Shown one piece after another: positions 1 through 6,780 of a stretch of DNA of 7,701 nt (its first letter is position 1; every line of letters starts with the position of its first letter). The notes under the pieces were generated by a model that ran no database searches, was not told where the DNA came from, and saw only the letters and a program-made list of their open reading frames with translations. The DNA is taken from assembly GCA_007280825.1 (NCBI GenBank), contig QYQI01000049.1:1-7701 (forward strand). Direction: 5' to 3'. Source of the stretch: Ignavibacteriales bacterium. GTDB taxonomy: Bacteria; Bacteroidota; Ignavibacteria; Ignavibacteriales; Melioribacteraceae. A program made the position numbers and the translations under genes.

Positions 1-117
1 GGCGGACAAGCTCTTGCTGAAGGACGTGCCGATCAGTTATCCCAATATAATAATGTACACTACATTACCTGTCTAAACGGACTGGAAAAATTTTTAACTG
101 AGTTCCATCCGGTTTAA
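1..117 (+). CDS. C-terminal end of an unrecognised protein (5' partial)
   Basis: Frame 1 is open from the first base to a TAA stop at 115-117 and encodes 38 residues, beginning GGQALAEGRADQ and ending LEKFLTEFHPV. The rest of the gene lies outside the window. The fragment reads like a normal soluble C-terminus: a glycine/alanine-rich turn and helix, a short hydrophobic strand (VHYITCL), then an amphipathic final helix. I cannot assign it to a family. It is on the same strand as the amylase, with 72 bases between its stop and the amylase ATG and no strong terminator between, so co-transcription is possible. That it is real coding sequence rests on the open frame, ordinary composition and co-directional context. 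Confidence 0.6.
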   Translation, partial: GGQALAEGRADQLSQYNNVHYITCLNGLEKFLTEFHPV

Positions 118-120
118 ACC
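111..120. repeat. perfect 10-bp palindrome over a stop codon
   Basis: GGTTTAAACC is self-complementary and contains the TAA stop of the upstream partial gene. A T-rich run (TCTTTTT) follows directly, so a weak terminator is conceivable. As a hairpin, however, it offers only a 3-bp stem with a TTAA loop, so I do not call it a terminator. It may be coincidental. Confidence 0.2.
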
Positions 121-179
121 TCTTTTTAATTCTCTTATAACTTTAGTTTTTTTATTTTACATATGAAATAATTCCTCGT

Positions 180-183
180 GGAG
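180..183 (+). promoter_or_regulatory. Ribosome binding site that sets the amylase start
   Basis: GGAG lies six bases upstream of ATG 190. It overlaps the alternative in-frame GTG at 178-180, which itself has no purine-rich site before it. Starting at ATG 190 also places the basic residues and hydrophobic core of the signal peptide at the extreme N-terminus. Both facts favour 190 over 178. Confidence 0.8.
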
Positions 184-189
184 ATCAAC

Positions 190-2601
190 ATGAAGTTTTT
201 TAAGCCGTTCTTTTTATTTTCTTTCTTATTTCTTGTTTCCAGTTATGCTCAGAATGGAATACAAGACATTATTAAACCGGTTAATCTCATCGCAGGTAAA
301 ACGGATTCAATGTTGATCAGCGATATGTTCTACTCAAATAATTACAGCTTGAAATTCAAAGAGAACAAAGAAGTAAAAGTAAATTATAATAAACGAACCG
401 GAAAAGTTTATTTCAAAGCAGATATGAATTTTGCAGGCATGACATTAATTGATTTCAAACTGGGTGGAACAACATATTCTTTTCCCGTCCGTTCACGAGT
501 TCAGCAAAAATTTAAATTCTTTTACAAACCCGAAAAAAAATATAATAAACTTACTCTCTTTGGAAGTTTTAACGGATGGGATAGGGGTAATCTTCCGATG
601 AAAGATGAAAACGGTGACGGAATTTTTGAAACGGAAGTTGCGCTTGAACCGGGAAGATATGAATATAAGTTTTGGGGTGACGGAGAGGAAATTGTTGATC
701 CTAATAATCCGGATAAAAAACCAAATGGTTTCGGTGACTTCAATTCACTTTTTAATGTTGCTAATCCAAATGTTGGTAAATTATTCCTTCATGTTGACGG
801 AAAAGAAATTAGTAAGAGTGAATCAGAGTTTTCTTTTATCTATGAGAATGAACCAGCCTCGCCGAGTCTAGGCGGGAAAGATGGAAACGTTATTGAACAG
901 AAAAATATTATTGCATTACTTAACAATCAGCGAATAGATAAAAAGTATATCAAAATTGAAAACGACAAGATTGAATTCTCATTCTCCAAAAATCATTTAA
1001 AAGGAAAAAATCTTTTGCGTGTTGCAGTAAATAAAAATGGCAGATCAACAAATATTCAATCAATAGTTCTTTTTAATGGAGTACCGGCTGACAACAATAA
1101 TTTTACATGGAACGATGGGATAATTTATTCTTTGATGATAGATAGATTTAATGACGGGGATAAATCACTTAACAAACCGATCGTTCATGATTCGCTTTTT
1201 GAAAAGGCAAATTATATGGGCGGTGATTTTCAAGGAATCATAAATAAAATTAATGATGGATATTTTGATTCACTCGGCATCAACACAATTTGGATCTCGC
1301 CCGTTTATGATAATCCTAATCAGGCATATAAAGAATCTCCGGCACCTCACAGATGGTTTTCAGGTTATCACGGATATTGGCCTATAAGTTCTTTTGATGT
1401 AGAAGAAAAGTTCGGCACAATAGAAAAATTAAAAGAGATAGTTTCCACTGCACATAAACATAAAATAAAAATTTTGTTGGATTTTGTTGCTAACCATGTT
1501 CATGAAAATCATCCTCTTGTAAAACAGCATCCGGAATGGTTCGGCAAACTTCAGCTACCCGATGGAAGATTGAATCTTAGGTTATGGGATGAGTACAGAT
1601 TAACAACCTGGTTTGAACCGTATTTACCAAAGTTTAATTTCGTTGGCTCAGAGGAAGTGGTTGATTTTCAAGCCTCCAATGCAGTTTGGTGGTTGAAGAC
1701 AACTGGGGCCGACGGATTCAGACAAGATGCAGTTAAACATATGCCAAATGAATTTTGGCGCGCGCTCAATCAAAAAATTAAACATGAAATTGAATTGCCG
1801 ATGAATGTTACCATATATCAAATTGGAGAAACCTTTGGCAGTTATGAATTGATAAGTTCTTACGTGAATAACGGACAGCTTTCCGCACAATTCAATTTTA
1901 ATTTATATGATACGGCTCTTCCAACATTTCTTGATAAAAAGATTTCGTTTAGCGTACTCGATTCTGAATTAAAGAAATCGTTTTTAGTTTACGGTGAAAA
2001 TAATTTGATGGGGAATATTATGGACAGCCACGATAAAAACCGGTTCATGGCATTTGCAGACGGAGATTTAGAATTAAGTCAATGGAGTGCAACAGAAGAA
2101 GGATGGAATAATCCACCGAAAGTTGATAATCCCGCTAACTACGAAAAAGCAAAATTGTATTATGCCTACATGAATACAATTCCCGGGCTACCGGTTATTT
2201 ATTACGGAAGCGAATTTGGGATGACAGGTGCATCCGATCCCGACAACAGAAGAATGATGCGCTTCGGAAATGATCTGAGTAAAGATGAAAGAAAAATGTT
2301 GGAAGATGTTCGTGCAATTGTCAACATAAGAAAAAAACATACAGCTTTACGTTACGGAGATTTTCTAACTCTTCGCACCGATGAAAATGTTTACGCTTAT
2401 ATCCGTTCCGATATGAATGAAAGAATTTTAGTCGTACTAAATAAAAATGAAAACTCCCAGCAAGTAAAATTACAATTACCGAACTTTTACAAAATTAATT
2501 CCGCTTCGGATGTTATTAGTGAAGAGAAGATAAAAGTTAAAAAAGGAAAGTTAGAAATTACTGTTAACGGTGTAGGATTTAGATTTTTTTCGTTGAAATA
2601 A
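190..2601 (+). CDS. Secreted alpha-amylase-family glycoside hydrolase (GH13) with N-terminal beta-sandwich/CBM48-like domains
   Basis: The 803-residue protein is predicted to hydrolyse alpha-1,4-glucans (starch, glycogen, maltodextrins or cyclodextrins) outside the cytoplasm. Residues 1-20 form a signal peptide (MKFFKP, a hydrophobic core, then SYA before Q21). There is no lipobox cysteine. Residues about 27-105 look like an N-terminal Ig-like domain. Residues about 106-190 resemble a CBM48/glycogen-binding module (LFGSFNGW, YEYKFWGDG). A further beta-rich segment runs to about 305, and the (beta/alpha)8 barrel spans about 308-720, followed by a C-terminal beta domain. The four GH13 motifs are intact: DFVANH (431-436), GFRQDAVKH (509-517, nucleophile D513), E547 in QIGETFG as acid/base, and SHD (613-615, D615). 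The barrel sequence recalls the neopullulanase/cyclomaltodextrinase/SusA side of GH13, but exact substrate specificity cannot be read from the motifs. No clear promoter is visible upstream. The gene ends at a hairpin facing a convergent peptidase gene. Confidence 0.93.
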   Translation: MKFFKPFFLFSFLFLVSSYAQNGIQDIIKPVNLIAGKTDSMLISDMFYSNNYSLKFKENKEVKVNYNKRTGKVYFKADMNFAGMTLIDFKLGGTTYSFPVRSRVQQKFKFFYKPEKKYNKLTLFGSFNGWDRGNLPMKDENGDGIFETEVALEPGRYEYKFWGDGEEIVDPNNPDKKPNGFGDFNSLFNVANPNVGKLFLHVDGKEISKSESEFSFIYENEPASPSLGGKDGNVIEQKNIIALLNNQRIDKKYIKIENDKIEFSFSKNHLKGKNLLRVAVNKNGRSTNIQSIVLFNGVPADNNNFTWNDGIIYSLMIDRFNDGDKSLNKPIVHDSLFEKANYMGGDFQGIINKINDGYFDSLGINTIWISPVYDNPNQAYKESPAPHRWFSGYHGYWPISSFDVEEKFGTIEKLKEIVSTAHKHKIKILLDFVANHVHENHPLVKQHPEWFGKLQLPDGRLNLRLWDEYRLTTWFEPYLPKFNFVGSEEVVDFQASNAVWWLKTTGADGFRQDAVKHMPNEFWRALNQKIKHEIELPMNVTIYQIGETFGSYELISSYVNNGQLSAQFNFNLYDTALPTFLDKKISFSVLDSELKKSFLVYGENNLMGNIMDSHDKNRFMAFADGDLELSQWSATEEGWNNPPKVDNPANYEKAKLYYAYMNTIPGLPVIYYGSEFGMTGASDPDNRRMMRFGNDLSKDERKMLEDVRAIVNIRKKHTALRYGDFLTLRTDENVYAYIRSDMNERILVVLNKNENSQQVKLQLPNFYKINSASDVISEEKIKVKKGKLEITVNGVGFRFFSLK
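858..876 (+). repeat. GC-rich imperfect palindrome inside the amylase gene
   Basis: CTCGCC (858-863) and GGCGGG (871-876) can pair as a 6-bp stem with one T-G wobble around a 7-base loop. The segment is conspicuously GC-rich within AT-rich coding sequence. It encodes part of ASPSLGG, a low-complexity Ser/Pro/Gly stretch (about residues 223-229) that reads like an inter-strand loop or linker. It is listed as a structural oddity; its function is unknown. Confidence 0.35.
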
Positions 2602-2606
2602 TAAAT

Positions 2607-2629
2607 CCTCCTCTCGGATTGAGAGGAGG
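2607..2629. terminator. Stem-loop between convergent genes, probable bidirectional terminator
   Basis: CCTCCTCTC (2607-2615) pairs perfectly with GAGAGGAGG (2621-2629) around the 5-base loop GGATT. A T-G wobble (2606/2630) can extend the stem. It begins five bases after the amylase stop and lies 17 bases from the peptidase stop, the usual place for a shared terminator. A canonical U-tract is missing: the + strand continues GAAAAAAAC, and the minus strand continues ATTTATTATTT, which is only partly U-rich. Termination or 3'-end protection is therefore an inference from position and stem strength. Confidence 0.65.
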
Positions 2630-2646
2630 GAAAAAAACAACAGAAT

Positions 2647-3837
2647 TTATTTTATTAAATAAATTTCATTCTGTCTTTCGGAAAGAAATTCGCAGCCATT
2701 TTTATTTACTAATACTTCTTCTTCAATTGTGGCAATACCGTAGTTTGGAATTGTTAATCTTGGTTCGATTGTAAAAACATTTCCTTCTTCAATTTCGAGC
2801 ATCGGTAAATTTCCATATCGCTCCCATTTGGGTCCTAGCAATGCGCCGCCATCGTGTGCAAATCTACCAACTTGATGACCAAGTCCGTGCGGATATTCTT
2901 CGTAACCTTTTATTTGAATAAAATTGCGCGCTATCTCATCAATCTCCCAACCTTTTTTGCCGGGCTTTAATTCGTTAGCTGCTCTTGTGATTGATTCCTT
3001 AATAACATCAAAACCGCGCTGAACTTCTGTTGGAGCTTTATCTTCATGCGGATAGCAAATGTACCATGTTCTCTGAAGATCGGAACAGTAACCATTATAC
3101 TTAACACCAAAATCCATATTCACAACATGACCGGTTTCTATGACACGGTCTGTTGGTCCCGAATGTGCGCCAGCAGTATTTGGTCCGGAAAATACAGCCG
3201 GACAATGTTCAGCATCCCATGAAAGTTCTAATCCTTTTTTATTGCAAAGATTGAGTACGAATCGCGCAACTTGTTTTTCTGTTACTCCGGGTTTAAGAAA
3301 CTTTGTTACTTCATCAAAGATCTTCAAAGTTTCTTTAATTGCTTCTTTCATATTTGCAAGTTCGCCGGCAGATTTTCTTCCTTTTAATGAAGCAATAATT
3401 TCTTCTGATGAGATAAATGCATTAACGTATTTTGTGTCTTTTAAGAGATCCATTAGTTCAAGATATAACCCATGCGTCAACCCGTCGGCAAGTGATGAGT
3501 TGTGCGAATAATTAATGGCGATCTTTGCCGGGTTAATGGAATCTAATACTTCGATTAGTTTTTCTTTTACTGATTTAAGATAACTGTGAATATTTTTATA
3601 AGTCCCAACTGTTTTCATGTTTTCTAATTCAAGCGATCCGATTACAGCGTGTGTGTCTCCGCTCTTTGTTATAATAAAAGCAGATTGCCATGTAGCTCCT
3701 GTTCCAACCATCATATCCATCATAGGATCTTTCATGTTTCCGGTTTCGCGGACGTATGTCATCCACATATCAATATTTTTTTCGTTTAATATTTTTGCTG
3801 CTTGATCAATTTTTTCAAGAACCATTTCTTTTGACAT
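2647..3837 (-). CDS. M24 family metallopeptidase (Xaa-Pro aminopeptidase/dipeptidase-like)
   Basis: This is a 396-residue predicted cytoplasmic metalloenzyme that would remove N-terminal residues from peptides, typically next to proline, using two metal ions. Residues about 1-150 correspond to the creatinase/prolidase N-terminal domain. Residues about 160-390 form the pita-bread catalytic domain. All five expected metal ligands are present: D242 in NMDFG, D253 in CSDLQRT, H321 in PHGLGHQVG, E358 in TIEPR and E372 in IEEEVLV. The auxiliary histidine H225 in AGAHSGP is also there. There is no signal peptide or membrane segment. Length fits the family. The ATG at 3837 is preceded by GGAG (3847-3850), nine bases upstream. 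It lies 74 bases downstream of the histidine kinase stop on the same strand, with no clear terminator or promoter between, so read-through from the kinase is possible. M24 homologues include creatinase and non-peptidase members, so the exact substrate is open. Confidence 0.9.
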   Translation of the reverse strand: MSKEMVLEKIDQAAKILNEKNIDMWMTYVRETGNMKDPMMDMMVGTGATWQSAFIITKSGDTHAVIGSLELENMKTVGTYKNIHSYLKSVKEKLIEVLDSINPAKIAINYSHNSSLADGLTHGLYLELMDLLKDTKYVNAFISSEEIIASLKGRKSAGELANMKEAIKETLKIFDEVTKFLKPGVTEKQVARFVLNLCNKKGLELSWDAEHCPAVFSGPNTAGAHSGPTDRVIETGHVVNMDFGVKYNGYCSDLQRTWYICYPHEDKAPTEVQRGFDVIKESITRAANELKPGKKGWEIDEIARNFIQIKGYEEYPHGLGHQVGRFAHDGGALLGPKWERYGNLPMLEIEEGNVFTIEPRLTIPNYGIATIEEEVLVNKNGCEFLSERQNEIYLIK

Positions 3838-3911
3838 AAATTATTTCTCCGATAAGAACAAATCGTTTAACTTTATGGAAATATTCCTAATGCTAAGTAA
3901 CTTTCACCTGA

Positions 3912-5492
3912 TTAAGCTTTTGGAAGTGTAAATGTAAATGTTGTACCCACTCCAACTTTGCTCTCAACATGTATCTTGCCGCGGTTTCGTTCTATCATTT
4001 CTTTGCAGATAATTAATCCAAGTCCGCTTCCTTTTTCATCTTTAGTTCCGTATGTAGTATGATGAACATCTATTCGAAGAAGTTTCGGCAGATCTTCTTC
4101 TTTAATACCTACACCTGTATCTGTAACTGAAATATCTACAGAGCTTGCTTTGATAAGCGAACGGAAAAGAACGGAACCTGATTCATTTGTAAATTTTATA
4201 GCATTTGAAAGCAGATTCTGAATAACTGAAGAAATCATGTCTTCATCGGCAAAGACAACTACATTCGGTGAAACTTCATTTACGAGATGAATTTTTTTGT
4301 TCGTTGCATTATCTGTAAGAAGTGAGATAATCTGATTTATTTTAAACGAAATATTAAAGTTTGATGGCTGATACGGGATTTTACCGGATTGGATTTTGGA
4401 CCATTGAAGAAGATTTTCAAGAAGAGTAAAAACGTTTTTTGCTGATTCGTGGATTTTTTCCGCGAATGATTTAATATCTTCTTTCGGAAGTTCATCAATA
4501 TCGTCAGCGAGAAATTCCGAAAAACTTAAAAGAGAGCTAAACGGACTTCTCAGATCATGTGCTATAATAGAAAAGAATTTATCTTTAGAGGCGTTGGCGT
4601 TCTTTAGTTCTTCTTCAGAAATTTTTAACTGATTATTTATATATTCCAAACGTTCAATTAATTGCTTTAACTTACCCTCGCTCTTTTTTTGTTCAGTTAT
4701 ATCCCGAAGTATTCCTCTATATGCTATTATTTTGCCGCTGCTGTCTTTTATCGCAAGTGAAGTTTCATGAACTGTAGCAACGGTTCCATTCAGCCTTCGA
4801 ATATTTATTTCATAGTCTTTTACAAAGCCGTTCTTTTCAAGTTCTTGCTTAAATTTATTTCTTTCTCTTTCATCCAAATAAAATATTTTTCCTATATCCA
4901 TATTTTTCAGTTCATCATTATCTATTGATGAAACACCAAACATCTCCATTCCGGCGGGATTTAACGCAATAAATTTTCCTTCTGGGTTGCTTTCATAGAC
5001 AGCATCTTTCAATTCTGTAAATAGTTCCTTAAATCTAATCTGAGCTTCACGAAGAATATTTTCAGATTTTATCTCTTCAGTTAAATCTCGCGCTACTCCA
5101 ACACGAGCTACCAGATCTCCATTTTCATCGCGGGCTGTGGTTGTATATAATTCAACAAGAAATTCCGTGTTATCTTTTCGCTTATTCCATAATTTACCGC
5201 GCCAACCTTGCTTGATAGTTGATGGATGAATTTGGCTGATAGTTTGAGGGTCGTTTTTATCTGAACGTATAATTGTAATAGATTGTCCTACCAGCTCGGA
5301 AAGACTATATCTATAAGTTTTTAAAAATGCATCGTTAACGTAAAGTATTTTTTCATTCAAATCTGTGATTGAGATGCATTCACTTATAGAGTTTAAAGCA
5401 TAGAGTGCTAATTTTAATTCTTCCATAGACCGAGCTTTTTCATTCAGTCTCTCAAATGTATTTTGTCTTTCTATTTTGTTGTTATCGTTCAT
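3912..5492 (-). CDS. Soluble PAS-PAS sensor histidine kinase
   Basis: A two-component sensor kinase that should autophosphorylate on histidine and pass phosphate to an unseen response regulator. Counting from ATG 5492 (526 residues), PAS domain 1 is about 22-138 and ends in the PAC-like GVARDLTEE. PAS domain 2 is about 151-268 and ends GILRDITEQ. A charged coiled-coil linker covers about 267-306. HisKA is about 303-369 with phosphoacceptor H312 in IIAHDLRSPF. The HATPase domain is about 412-525, with N-box NLLSNAIKF (N426, N430), G1 box DTGVGI (D458) and G2 box GSGLGL (488-493). No receiver domain is present and no regulator gene is adjacent, so it is an orphan. The start is uncertain: the frame continues to TTG 5564 and could add 24 hydrophobic residues resembling a membrane anchor. 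Neither start has a well-spaced ribosome binding site. I prefer the ATG because it is the only standard start before the first PAS domain and leaves a normal soluble N-terminus. The PAS ligand is unknown. Confidence 0.88.
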   Translation of the reverse strand: MNDNNKIERQNTFERLNEKARSMEELKLALYALNSISECISITDLNEKILYVNDAFLKTYRYSLSELVGQSITIIRSDKNDPQTISQIHPSTIKQGWRGKLWNKRKDNTEFLVELYTTTARDENGDLVARVGVARDLTEEIKSENILREAQIRFKELFTELKDAVYESNPEGKFIALNPAGMEMFGVSSIDNDELKNMDIGKIFYLDERERNKFKQELEKNGFVKDYEINIRRLNGTVATVHETSLAIKDSSGKIIAYRGILRDITEQKKSEGKLKQLIERLEYINNQLKISEEELKNANASKDKFFSIIAHDLRSPFSSLLSFSEFLADDIDELPKEDIKSFAEKIHESAKNVFTLLENLLQWSKIQSGKIPYQPSNFNISFKINQIISLLTDNATNKKIHLVNEVSPNVVVFADEDMISSVIQNLLSNAIKFTNESGSVLFRSLIKASSVDISVTDTGVGIKEEDLPKLLRIDVHHTTYGTKDEKGSGLGLIICKEMIERNRGKIHVESKVGVGTTFTFTLPKA

Positions 5493-5617
5493 CGGCAAAG
5501 TAATTAATAAACCTAACTGAAATATAAAAATCGTTTTAGACAGAATGTAGATAAAATTAACCAATCTTGAATTTTCTATGTCCCAGCAATAATCTCCTTA
5601 TCCGCTATTTCTGTTTT

Positions 5618-5637
5618 ATTGTTAATACTATAACAAT
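5618..5637. repeat. 7-bp inverted repeat upstream of the histidine kinase
   Basis: ATTGTTA (5618-5624) and TAACAAT (5631-5637) are perfect inverted arms around a 6-base centre. The position, upstream of the kinase, would suit an operator, but an AT-rich 7-bp repeat can arise by chance. A similar repeat follows hisN at 7549-7568. Confidence 0.3.
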
Positions 5638-5674
5638 TAAAAAGAAGAGGACGTTTCATCTCCAAATTATTCTC

Positions 5675-5715
5675 GCACTATTTCGTTAGTGAATATCCAA
5701 GCTTTAGCTTAGTGC
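5675..5715 (-). repeat. Competing short inverted repeats between sua5 and the kinase
   Basis: On the + strand, GCACTA (5675-5680) can pair with TAGTG (5687-5691) over a 6-base loop, or with TAGTGC (5710-5715) over a longer loop that contains the small AAGCT/AGCTT hairpin. The two pairings exclude each other. The site lies just after the sua5 stop in transcription order, so it could be a weak 3' end of sua5 or part of the kinase leader. The stems are only 5-6 bp and there is no U-tract. Confidence 0.25.
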
Positions 5716-5732
5716 AGTCAATCTAAATGTAA

Positions 5733-6695
5733 TTACTTAAGTTTATTCGCTGCCTTTCTCAGCCTGTCCATTATTGCTCTTCCTAAACCTTTTTCTTCAA
5801 CTGGTTCAACTAGAATCAAATCAAGATTACTTTTTTCGAGTTCGTGAAGATGTGAAAAAAGATTTGCAGCAGCTTCTCTTAAATCTCCCGCCATAGAAAG
5901 AAGCTTTACATCAACAAACGGGAAATCAATTTTATTCTCTTTGAAGAAAAGGGCACCGATTTTTTTATTTTTATCAAGAAATTTCTTATTGAAAAACTTT
6001 AAAGGAGTTTGCGGTGAATAATGAAAAGGAAGTTGTCCTGGTGCTGTTGGTTTGTTTATATCAATCTTTCCGGTTTTTATTTTTCCAATTTCATTTTCAA
6101 TTTCCTCTTTGGATAAACCGCCCGGACGTAAAAGATAAAACTCATTCTCATGAAATTGAATTATAGTTGATTCAACACCGATAGAACTTTTTCCTCCGTC
6201 AAGAATCATATCAACTTTATCACCGAGATATTTCTCAACATGTTTTGCTTCGGTTGGACTTAGATGACCAAATTTGTTTGCACTTGGTGCGGCGATTGGT
6301 GTTCCGCATGATTCAATTAATTGAAGAGCTATTGGATGATTCGGCATTCTTACTGCTACTGTTGGATTTCCCGATGTAACTATATCCGGAACGATTTCTG
6401 TTTTTGGTAAAACCAATGTTAGGGGTCCGGGCCAAAATTTTTCAATCAACAGATCAATTTTTTCATTTTTGATCGGAGAGAATTTTTCAAGTGAATCTTT
6501 ATCGGCAATATGAAGTATCAGAGGATTAAATGAAGGGCGTTTCTTCACCTCGAAAATTTTTGCAACTGCGATCGGATTTAATCCATCGGCACCTAAACCG
6601 TAAACGGTTTCAGTCGGGAATGCAACAAGTCCGCCGCGTTTAATAATTTCTGCCGCTTGCTGAATACTTTCGCTATTTGCTTTAACTAAACTCAT
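5733..6695 (-). CDS. sua5: L-threonylcarbamoyladenylate synthase, Sua5 type (YrdC + Sua5 domains)
   Basis: The enzyme makes threonylcarbamoyl-AMP from threonine, bicarbonate and ATP in the cytoplasm. This is the first step of the universal t6A modification at position 37 of ANN-decoding tRNAs; the TsaD machinery then transfers the group. At 320 residues it is the long Sua5 form rather than the roughly 190-residue TsaC/YrdC form. The YrdC domain (about 5-195) carries FPTETVYGLGADG (26-38), KKRPSFNPL (51-59), FWPGPLTLVL (87-96), PIAAPSANKFGHLSPT (132-147) and GVESTI (173-178). The linker APGQLPFHYSPQTP (218-231) corresponds to the conserved Sua5 hinge motif ending in H-Y-(A/S)-P. The C-terminal Sua5 domain ends in GLGRAIMDRLRKAA. 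The ATG at 6695 is the natural start, since the YrdC domain begins at once, but no Shine-Dalgarno is visible. It is transcribed divergently from hisN with 85 bases between the start codons. Confidence 0.96.
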   Translation of the reverse strand: MSLVKANSESIQQAAEIIKRGGLVAFPTETVYGLGADGLNPIAVAKIFEVKKRPSFNPLILHIADKDSLEKFSPIKNEKIDLLIEKFWPGPLTLVLPKTEIVPDIVTSGNPTVAVRMPNHPIALQLIESCGTPIAAPSANKFGHLSPTEAKHVEKYLGDKVDMILDGGKSSIGVESTIIQFHENEFYLLRPGGLSKEEIENEIGKIKTGKIDINKPTAPGQLPFHYSPQTPLKFFNKKFLDKNKKIGALFFKENKIDFPFVDVKLLSMAGDLREAAANLFSHLHELEKSNLDLILVEPVEEKGLGRAIMDRLRKAANKLK

Positions 6696-6716
6696 TGATG
6701 ATACGAAAATATAACT

Positions 6717-6748
6717 TTTGTGAACGAATTGTTAAACGAATATATTTG
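6717..6748 (+). promoter_or_regulatory. Bacteroidota-type promoter of hisN (TTTG-N20-TAnnTTTG)
   Basis: TTTG at 6717-6720 and TATATTTG at 6741-6748 are exactly 20 bases apart. They match the -33 and -7 elements known for the primary sigma factor of Bacteroidota. The predicted transcript would start around 6753-6756, leaving an untranslated leader of about 25-28 bases before hisN. The -33 box lies only 22 bases from the divergent sua5 start codon, so the two promoters must sit face to face. Confidence 0.6.
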
Positions 6749-6771
6749 AAATAGTTGCTCAATTAAATTAT

Positions 6772-6776
6772 GGTGA
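6772..6776 (+). promoter_or_regulatory. Weak ribosome binding site of hisN
   Basis: GGTGA sits four bases before ATG 6781. It is a degenerate Shine-Dalgarno at a slightly short distance. It supports this start, which also fits the N-terminal helix of the IMPase fold. Confidence 0.45.
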
Positions 6777-6780
6777 CGAT

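Larger units (their letters stand above)
5493..5732. other. Intergenic region and probable leader upstream of the histidine kinase
   Basis: This region lies between sua5 and the kinase, both on the minus strand. It contains a strong Shine-Dalgarno-like AAGGAG on the minus strand (5594-5599), but no usable start codon in the kinase frame follows at a normal distance. It also holds an inverted repeat (5618-5637) and a set of competing CACTA/TAGTG repeats (5675-5715). No exact TAnnTTTG promoter is visible; the nearest, TAATTTG just upstream of 5660 on the minus strand, is one base short. No convincing gene is present. Confidence 0.45.

Noticed and set aside
522..743. Minus-strand open frame inside the amylase
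   Set aside because: It is fully covered by a well-supported GH13 coding region, has Ser/Pro-rich shadow-like composition and no ribosome binding site.
3140..3511. Plus-strand open frame of 123 codons opposite the M24 peptidase
   Set aside because: It is antisense to the catalytic core of a complete metallopeptidase, and its sequence resembles no protein family I know.
5576..5659. Possible 27-residue minus-strand peptide starting at ATG 5659 upstream of the kinase
   Set aside because: The GGAG touches the ATG with no spacer, so it cannot serve it, and the peptide has no recognisable features.
6696..6716. Promoter for sua5 on the minus strand (TATATTTT around 6705-6712)
   Set aside because: It lacks the final G of TAnnTTTG, has no TTTG at the right distance, and would leave almost no leader before the sua5 ATG.
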